This document shows, one piece after another, positions 6,913 to 11,323 of a stretch of DNA of 11,323 nt. Source of the stretch: an uncultured Alphaproteobacteria bacterium (GTDB lineage Bacteria; Pseudomonadota; Alphaproteobacteria; RF32; CAG-239). Position 1 is the first letter of the stretch, and each line of letters starts with the position of its first letter. Both the position numbers and the translations under genes were made by a program. Below the pieces are notes generated by a model. The model did not search any database and was not told where the DNA came from. It saw only the letters and a program-made list of their open reading frames with translations. Where the stretch lies: contig UQFU01000057.1 in NCBI GenBank assembly GCA_900540425.1, forward strand, positions 1 through 11,323, in the 5' to 3' direction.

Positions 6913-8178
6913 ATGAAACTGACCTCTACCGGCACCGTTTTTCTTTTGGGGAGCATTCTGGCTTGGGCCTTTGAGTGCGCCCCAGTGTCGGCAGAGGCTG
7001 TTTCGGAACAGGAGCTGGCTCGGGTCGAAAAAGAAGTCGAGCTCCAAAACATCAAGCACCGCAAATTGCAGGCGCAGGCCAACCAAATCAATATGGAGCT
7101 GACGATGGTCAGCCAGGAAATGGTCAAAGCAGCCCGGCAGATTCAAAACAACGAAGAAAAACTTTCCAAAATGGAAAAGCAGCTGGAACTGCTTAAAGAA
7201 AATCTGCAAAAAGCCGAAGAAACTTTTGCCAGCGAAGACGAGAATCTGATTAAGACCCTGTCCGCTTTGCAAAATCTGGCGCTTAAGCCGACGGAAGCAT
7301 TGTTTGTGCAGCCGCTGACGCCGGTAGAAATTATCCGCAGCGCCATGTTGCTGCGGGAAGCGGTACCGCATCTGGAAGAAAATGCCGAAAAAATCCGCAA
7401 GGAGCTTGAAACCATCCAAAAAAGAAAAGATCTGGTGGAAGCCCAGGTTAATCAAATCAGCAAACAAAAACAAATTTTGGAAAAAGAACATGAGCGGATG
7501 AAATCTCTGGTTCAGAAAAAGTCCAAAATCCGCAATGTCGTTGAAATTAAAAGCGAACAAGCCAAAAAGAACATGGATAAGCTGGCTTCTCAGGCTCAGG
7601 ATTTGCGCGAGCTTTTTGACAAGCTTGAAAAAGAACGGATTGCCAAAGAGAAAAAAGCCGAAGAAGAAAGAAAACACCGGGAAGAACTTCTCCGCCAGGA
7701 AGAGGCTCGCCTGGCCGCCGAGAAAAAAGCAGAGGAAACTCAAAGAGCTGACTTGATTAAATACAACGAGGAGATTATAAAGGATGTAGGAAAAGCTTTT
7801 GCCAGAGCCAAAGGAAAAATGCCGATGCCGGCACGCGGGCAGATTGTGACCCGTTACGGAGAGCAAAAGGTTAAGGGCGTGGTTTCCAAGGGAGTTATTA
7901 TCCAGACCCGGAATCAGGCTCAGGTTATTGCCCCGTTTGACGGTTCGGTCGTATTTGCAGGGCCATTCCGCGGTTATGGCAATATGATTATTATCGAGCA
8001 CGGCGGCGGATATTTGTCTTTGCTGGCCGGGTTGGAAAGCATTGACACCGAAGTCGGGCAAATGTTGTTGGCCGGAGAACCGGTCGGACAGATGCCGGAA
8101 GAGGGAGAAGCCCGGTTGTATGTGGAAATGCGGCGGAACAACAAACCGATTAATCCGCTGAGCTGGATGAAACTATAA
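6913..8178 (+). CDS. envC: Murein hydrolase activator EnvC
   Basis: A 421-residue periplasmic protein of the EnvC type, which in E. coli is recruited by FtsEX and activates amidases that split septal peptidoglycan. A signal peptide (1-27, ending VSA) is followed by a long, highly charged coiled coil (about 30-285) interrupted around 122-140, and a C-terminal LytM/M23 domain (about 304-421). The LytM domain is catalytically dead: the expected zinc ligands are replaced by S325, I329, G373 and Y403, as in characterised EnvC proteins, so it should activate and not cut. The hexapeptide EKKAEE occurs twice, 24 residues apart (246-251 and 270-275). AAGGG at 6903-6907, inside the gpmI end, serves as ribosome binding site. 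The partner amidase is not in this window. Confidence 0.93.
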   Translation: MKLTSTGTVFLLGSILAWAFECAPVSAEAVSEQELARVEKEVELQNIKHRKLQAQANQINMELTMVSQEMVKAARQIQNNEEKLSKMEKQLELLKENLQKAEETFASEDENLIKTLSALQNLALKPTEALFVQPLTPVEIIRSAMLLREAVPHLEENAEKIRKELETIQKRKDLVEAQVNQISKQKQILEKEHERMKSLVQKKSKIRNVVEIKSEQAKKNMDKLASQAQDLRELFDKLEKERIAKEKKAEEERKHREELLRQEEARLAAEKKAEETQRADLIKYNEEIIKDVGKAFARAKGKMPMPARGQIVTRYGEQKVKGVVSKGVIIQTRNQAQVIAPFDGSVVFAGPFRGYGNMIIIEHGGGYLSLLAGLESIDTEVGQMLLAGEPVGQMPEEGEARLYVEMRRNNKPINPLSWMKL

Positions 8179-8202
8179 AAAACTGAGAATTAGGATATAC
8201 AA

Positions 8203-9507
8203 ATGTCGAAAAAAATTTCAATCATATTCATTGCCGTCATTTCAATCATGTTGGGAAGCGGTGCGGCTTTTGCGGCAAAAGACGCCAAAAAGGCGGCTGC
8301 GGAAAATGACGCCGACACTTATGAAATGCTGAATTTGTTCGGCGAGGTTTTAGAACGCGCCAAAATGTCTTATGTAGAAGAAGTCAGCGACAAGAAACTG
8401 ATTGAGGCGGCGATTAACGGCATGCTGGTTGCACTTGACCCGCACTCGAGCTTTTTGGACGATCAGAGCTTCAAATACATGAACGAACAGACCAAAGGCA
8501 AATTCGGCGGGCTGGGCATTGAAGTCACCATGGCAGAAGGTTTGGTGATGGTGGTTTCGCCGATTGACGACACGCCGGCTTATAAGGCCGGGATCAAGCC
8601 GGGCGATTTTATTACCCACATTAACGGCGAACAGGTTATCGGCATGTCCCTGAACGATGCGGTTGACAAGATGCGCGGCAAAGTCGGCACCAAGGTCAAA
8701 CTGACAATCCGGCGCATTAATCAAAAGCCGTTTGACGTCAAAATCACCCGCGAAGAGATTAAAATCCGCTCGGTTAAAAGCGAATTAAAATCCGGCGACG
8801 TGGCTTATATCCGCATTACCTCCTTTACCGAAGACACGGACAAAACCGTTGAAAAAGCGCTGGCCAAAGCCCGCAAAGAAAGCAAAAACAAGCTGAAGGG
8901 CGTTGTTCTTGACGTTCGCAACAATCCGGGCGGCCTACTCGACCAAGCGGTTAACGTTTCCGACTTGTTCCTGGACAAAGGCGAAATTGTTTCGACCCGT
9001 TCACGCAATCCGGAAGACACGGTCAAATATACCGCCAAGGCCGGAGACATTGCCGAAGGTCTGCCGATTGTGGTATTAATCAACGACGGTTCGGCTTCGG
9101 CTTCGGAAATTGTTGCCGGCGCTTTGCAAGATCATAAGCGGGCAATCATTCTCGGCGAAAAGTCTTTCGGAAAAGGTTCGGTTCAAACGGTTATCCCGCT
9201 GGGAGACCATGGCGCCATGCGGCTGACCACCGCCCGTTATTATACGCCTTCCGGCCGTTCGATTCAGGCAAAGGGAATCGAACCGGACGTAGAAGTTCAT
9301 CCGGCCAAAGTGGAAGTTATTGAAAATGTGTTTGAACGCAGTGAAGCCGAATTCGGCAATGCGCTGAAAAATGACACAGCAACCGGAAAAGAAAAAGAAT
9401 CCGAAAGCAAGTCCGGTACGGACAAAGAGCTGGCCAACGACTATCAGCTGTCCAGAGCCGTCGATTTGGTGCGGGCTTTGGGAATTTACGGCAACCGGGA
9501 TAAATAA
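8203..9507 (+). CDS. ctpA: S41 family carboxyl-terminal processing protease (CtpA/Prc type)
   Basis: An exported serine protease of 434 residues that cleaves proteins from or near their C-termini in the periplasm. A signal peptide (1-24, AFA before cleavage) is followed by a short helical region, a PDZ domain (about 98-182, with GGLGIEV at 102-108) and the S41 core. By spacing to E. coli Prc, the nucleophile is S299 in GSASASEI, the general base K324 in SFGKGSVQ, and Q328 the supporting residue; all are present. A low-complexity charged tail (391-410) precedes a terminal DYQLSRAVDLVRAL segment (413-426) common in the family. AGGA (8192-8195) lies seven bases before the ATG. Its position after envC suggests that its substrates may include cell-wall hydrolases or their regulators, as for Prc and Pseudomonas CtpA, but that is inference. 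Confidence 0.95.
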   Translation: MSKKISIIFIAVISIMLGSGAAFAAKDAKKAAAENDADTYEMLNLFGEVLERAKMSYVEEVSDKKLIEAAINGMLVALDPHSSFLDDQSFKYMNEQTKGKFGGLGIEVTMAEGLVMVVSPIDDTPAYKAGIKPGDFITHINGEQVIGMSLNDAVDKMRGKVGTKVKLTIRRINQKPFDVKITREEIKIRSVKSELKSGDVAYIRITSFTEDTDKTVEKALAKARKESKNKLKGVVLDVRNNPGGLLDQAVNVSDLFLDKGEIVSTRSRNPEDTVKYTAKAGDIAEGLPIVVLINDGSASASEIVAGALQDHKRAIILGEKSFGKGSVQTVIPLGDHGAMRLTTARYYTPSGRSIQAKGIEPDVEVHPAKVEVIENVFERSEAEFGNALKNDTATGKEKESESKSGTDKELANDYQLSRAVDLVRALGIYGNRDK

Positions 9508-9514
9508 CAGCAAC

Positions 9515-9518
9515 GGAG
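9515..9518 (+). promoter_or_regulatory. Ribosome binding site favouring the GTG start at 9525
   Basis: GGAG lies six bases before GTG 9525 but only three before the TTG at 9522 that would add one codon. Normal spacing and the preference for GTG over TTG support 9525. The first residues then read MIKLLRRYR ahead of a membrane segment. Confidence 0.65.
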
Positions 9519-9524
9519 TTTTTG

Positions 9525-10709
9525 GTGATAAAACTGTTAAGGCGATACAGGCTTCTGATTTTGACCATGCTGCTGACGACGGGTTTGCTGCTGGGTTTGG
9601 GGTATTTTTTTGCCAAACAGAAAAGCGAGCCCGAGTTTGCCACCAAAATCGACCGGATTATGTTTGAGCGCAAGAACAAGTCGCCTAAATTTATCATTAC
9701 TCTGCCTGATGCGGCAACGCGGCGGGCCGAAGTTTTAGGAGAAAGAGCCGCCGCCGCAAACGATGCCGAACAAGAAGCCAACGGCGCCGAAGAAAAGGAA
9801 AAAGGATTTTCGGCGATTGAGTTGATTGATAAGATTCCGCTGACTGCCAAGCTACAGCCGATTGCCAATCCGGTTCCGTTGAATCCGATACAAATCATTC
9901 CCGGCCTGAGCGAAGAAACCGGCGGCCTGTTGCTGCCCAAGATATCCGAAAGCGGGCAAAAACCATGGATCGAATATGCCAAACCCGAAACCGTTCAGCC
10001 CAATTTTTATAAGGTGGGCATTATCTTGAAAAATTTGGGAATGGACAATATGGTCACGACCGCGGCGATTGAAACCATGCCGGGCAATGTTTCTTTGTCT
10101 TTTTCACCATACGGCAAGGACTTGGACACGACGATTCAACATGCCCGGGAGTTTGGGCATGAAACTTATGTCGATTGGCTGTTGTGTTCCAAAAACTTTT
10201 TGAAGGCGGACAGCGGCCCGATGGCCATGAGCATTACCCAAAGCAAGGAAGAAAACATGCGGCGGGCAGCGGCTTCTTTGAATATCCGTGCGCCTGTCGG
10301 CGGCATGGTAGTCAACAGCGGCATTGCCGACGAAGCAACCCGTGAACATCAACAGGCAATTATGGAAGAACTGCAAAAGCGCGGCTTGTTGATTATTGAC
10401 GCAACAGGTAAAGAAGGAATTTCACAAATTCAGATCCCCGGACTGGCGCGAAGAAAGGCTGACATTGTGATTGAAACGCAGTTTGTGCGCAAAGAGATTG
10501 AAGAACAGCTCAAAAAAGCCGAACAACTGGCCAAAGAAAACGGTTCGGTACTGATTGCCGCAACGCCGAAACCGGTGGTTTTGCATGCGCTTAAGGAATG
10601 GGTTGAAACGTTTTCGCCGCAGTTGACTTATGAGCAGATGAAAGAACAAAATCTGGTTCCGGAAAAACCTTTTGCCTTGGTACCGGTTTCCAACCTGGTG
10701 GTAGAATAA
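9525..10709 (+). CDS. Divergent polysaccharide deacetylase family protein, probably inactive
   Basis: A 394-residue envelope protein of the YibQ-like (Polysacc_deac_2) family. An N-terminal anchor (about 9-29) is followed by a variable, Ala/Glu-rich linker (about 30-155) and the deacetylase-like domain (about 160-392). The fold is recognisable by alignment from memory with E. coli YibQ: YKVGIILKNLGM, then GHETYVDWLL, then a VGGMVVNSG block, RGLLIIDATG, and ENGSVLIAATPKP. However, the residues usually conserved are changed: IDDxG is LKNLG (K169, N170), the HLPM histidine is D217, NNHMGS is VNSG, and the HPHP site is TPKP. It therefore probably acts as a non-catalytic binding or structural protein. 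It is placed between the CtpA protease and rppH; E. coli has yibQ directly after envC. A very divergent but active enzyme cannot be excluded. Confidence 0.85.
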   Translation: MIKLLRRYRLLILTMLLTTGLLLGLGYFFAKQKSEPEFATKIDRIMFERKNKSPKFIITLPDAATRRAEVLGERAAAANDAEQEANGAEEKEKGFSAIELIDKIPLTAKLQPIANPVPLNPIQIIPGLSEETGGLLLPKISESGQKPWIEYAKPETVQPNFYKVGIILKNLGMDNMVTTAAIETMPGNVSLSFSPYGKDLDTTIQHAREFGHETYVDWLLCSKNFLKADSGPMAMSITQSKEENMRRAAASLNIRAPVGGMVVNSGIADEATREHQQAIMEELQKRGLLIIDATGKEGISQIQIPGLARRKADIVIETQFVRKEIEEQLKKAEQLAKENGSVLIAATPKPVVLHALKEWVETFSPQLTYEQMKEQNLVPEKPFALVPVSNLVVE

Positions 10710-10712
10710 AAA

Positions 10713-11216
10713 ATGATGAACGGCAAATATCGGCTTAATGCCGGAGCAATCGTCTTTAACCGCGAGGGGAAGGTTTTGATTTTCGCCCGGGCGGATTTTG
10801 ACGGGCAATGGCAATTTCCGCAGGGGGGAATCGAGGCGGGAGAAAAGCCCCAGGCCGCCGCTTTGCGTGAGTTGAAAGAAGAAACCAACATTTGTTCGGT
10901 TATTCCGGCCGCCGCTTATCCGGAACCGCTGCGTTACGATTTTCCACCGCAGATTTTAGAAAAATTCCAAAAACTCGGGCGCAGCAATATCGGACAAGAA
11001 CAATATTGGTTTTTGTTTTATTTTACCGGCAGCGAAACGGAAATTGATTTCAGAACGCATCCCGAAGAAATTGAATTCAAAGATTACCAATGGATTGAAA
11101 TTGAAAAGGTTCCGGATTTGGTCGTAGACTTCAAAAAAGACGTTTACCGCCGGATTGCCACTTATATGAAGCCGCAGATTGAGGCTTTTTTGCAAAAAAT
11201 AAAATGCCATGGCTAA
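10713..11216 (+). CDS. rppH: RNA pyrophosphohydrolase RppH (Nudix)
   Basis: A 167-residue Nudix enzyme that removes pyrophosphate from the 5' end of mRNAs, allowing RNase E-dependent decay. The N-terminal YRLNAGAIVFN (6-16) and QWQFPQGGI (32-40) are typical of RppH and related dinucleoside polyphosphate hydrolases. The Nudix box spans 38-60, with metal ligands E53, E56 and E57 in RELKEE. The usual glycine near its end is N59 (EETNI in place of EETGI). The C-terminal QEQYWFLFYF and FKDYQWIEI segments also match RppH. Tandem ATGs occur at 10713 and 10716; the start is three bases after the preceding stop with no clear ribosome binding site, so translation is probably coupled to the upstream gene. 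It closes the cluster, with the terminator hairpin overlapping its last codons. Confidence 0.94.
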   Translation: MMNGKYRLNAGAIVFNREGKVLIFARADFDGQWQFPQGGIEAGEKPQAAALRELKEETNICSVIPAAAYPEPLRYDFPPQILEKFQKLGRSNIGQEQYWFLFYFTGSETEIDFRTHPEEIEFKDYQWIEIEKVPDLVVDFKKDVYRRIATYMKPQIEAFLQKIKCHG

Positions 11217-11239
11217 TTTTTCGGACATGGCATTTTTTT
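11201..11239. terminator. Bidirectional terminator overlapping the rppH stop
   Basis: AAAATGCCATG (11201-11211) pairs perfectly with CATGGCATTTT (11226-11236) around a 14-base loop, followed by three more T residues. The left arm lies within the final rppH codons and the stop codon is in the loop. Read on the minus strand, the stem is followed by a T-rich stretch complementary to 11193-11204, so it could also terminate the gene entering from the right. Confidence 0.8.
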
Positions 11240-11251
11240 CAAATAAAAAAT

Positions 11252-11323
11252 TTATTTATTCTGCTTGCGAAGCGAAATTTTTTCAGGATTGCGGCGTATT
11301 AGCTCAATGTTGATATCGGCGTC
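11252..11323 (-). CDS. Unidentified protein, C-terminal 23 residues only
   Basis: An open frame on the minus strand runs from the right edge to a TAA at 11252-11254. It encodes 23 residues, beginning DADINIELI and ending SLRKQNK, with a basic C-terminus. The abrupt switch from AT-rich spacer to sequence with coding-like composition at about 11260, and the facing terminator, support a real gene convergent with rppH. The fragment is too short to name, and the start lies outside the window. Confidence 0.55.
   Translation of the reverse strand, partial: DADINIELIRRNPEKISLRKQNK

Noticed and set aside
6901-8061. 386-codon minus-strand frame opposite envC
   Set aside because: It is the mirror of a Lys/Glu-rich coiled coil, giving a Phe/Leu-rich sequence with no domain; envC has a signal peptide, coiled coil and LytM domain in its own frame.
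1-11323. A novel defence or mobile system in this window
   Set aside because: Nearly all of the sequence is accounted for by core housekeeping and envelope genes; no integrase, transposase, terminal repeats or repeat-spacer arrays were seen.

Overview
The window reads as ordinary chromosomal core sequence of an alphaproteobacterium. Three things point there: an invasion-associated locus B (IalB) family secreted protein next to rlmN, the run gpmI - envC - S41 peptidase - divergent polysaccharide deacetylase - rppH, and an RppH-type Nudix protein closing that run. The coding regions look to be of roughly balanced GC, while the intergenic gaps are strongly AT-rich. A host-associated, uncultured lineage such as the gut alphaproteobacteria is a guess only. 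I see no mobile element, CRISPR array, tRNA, rRNA or defence system.

Layout. Positions 1-247 hold no gene I can support, only a small hairpin region ending in a T8 run and a second AT-rich hairpin. On the minus strand, the IalB-family gene (1317-1829) and rlmN (248-1315) are separated by one base and are probably co-transcribed. An AT-rich 96-base gap separates them from the divergent plus-strand CCA-adding enzyme gene (1926-3143). A strong bidirectional terminator (3144-3182) lies between that gene and a convergent small ribbon-helix-helix protein gene (3186-3386, minus). A short divergent gap leads to a short class A penicillin-binding protein (3475-5289, plus).

After an 86-base AT-rich gap comes a tight plus-strand cluster: gpmI (5376-6911), envC (6913-8178), a ctpA-type carboxyl-terminal processing protease (8203-9507), a divergent polysaccharide deacetylase family protein (9525-10709) and rppH (10713-11216). 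Gaps inside the cluster are 1, 24, 17 and 3 bases. It ends in a hairpin terminator that overlaps the rppH stop codon and also faces an unidentified minus-strand gene whose last 23 codons enter at the right edge (11252-11323).

Function. The PBP, EnvC, CtpA and deacetylase-family proteins are all envelope or peptidoglycan factors, so the right half looks like a cell-wall growth and division locus, with a glycolytic enzyme at its head and an mRNA decapping enzyme at its tail. E. coli keeps the related order gpmM-envC-yibQ, which supports an old association. The most unusual feature is that the deacetylase-family protein seems to have lost every residue expected to bind metal or catalyse, beside an EnvC that also lacks all LytM zinc ligands. 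All eleven stop codons visible in the window are TAA.
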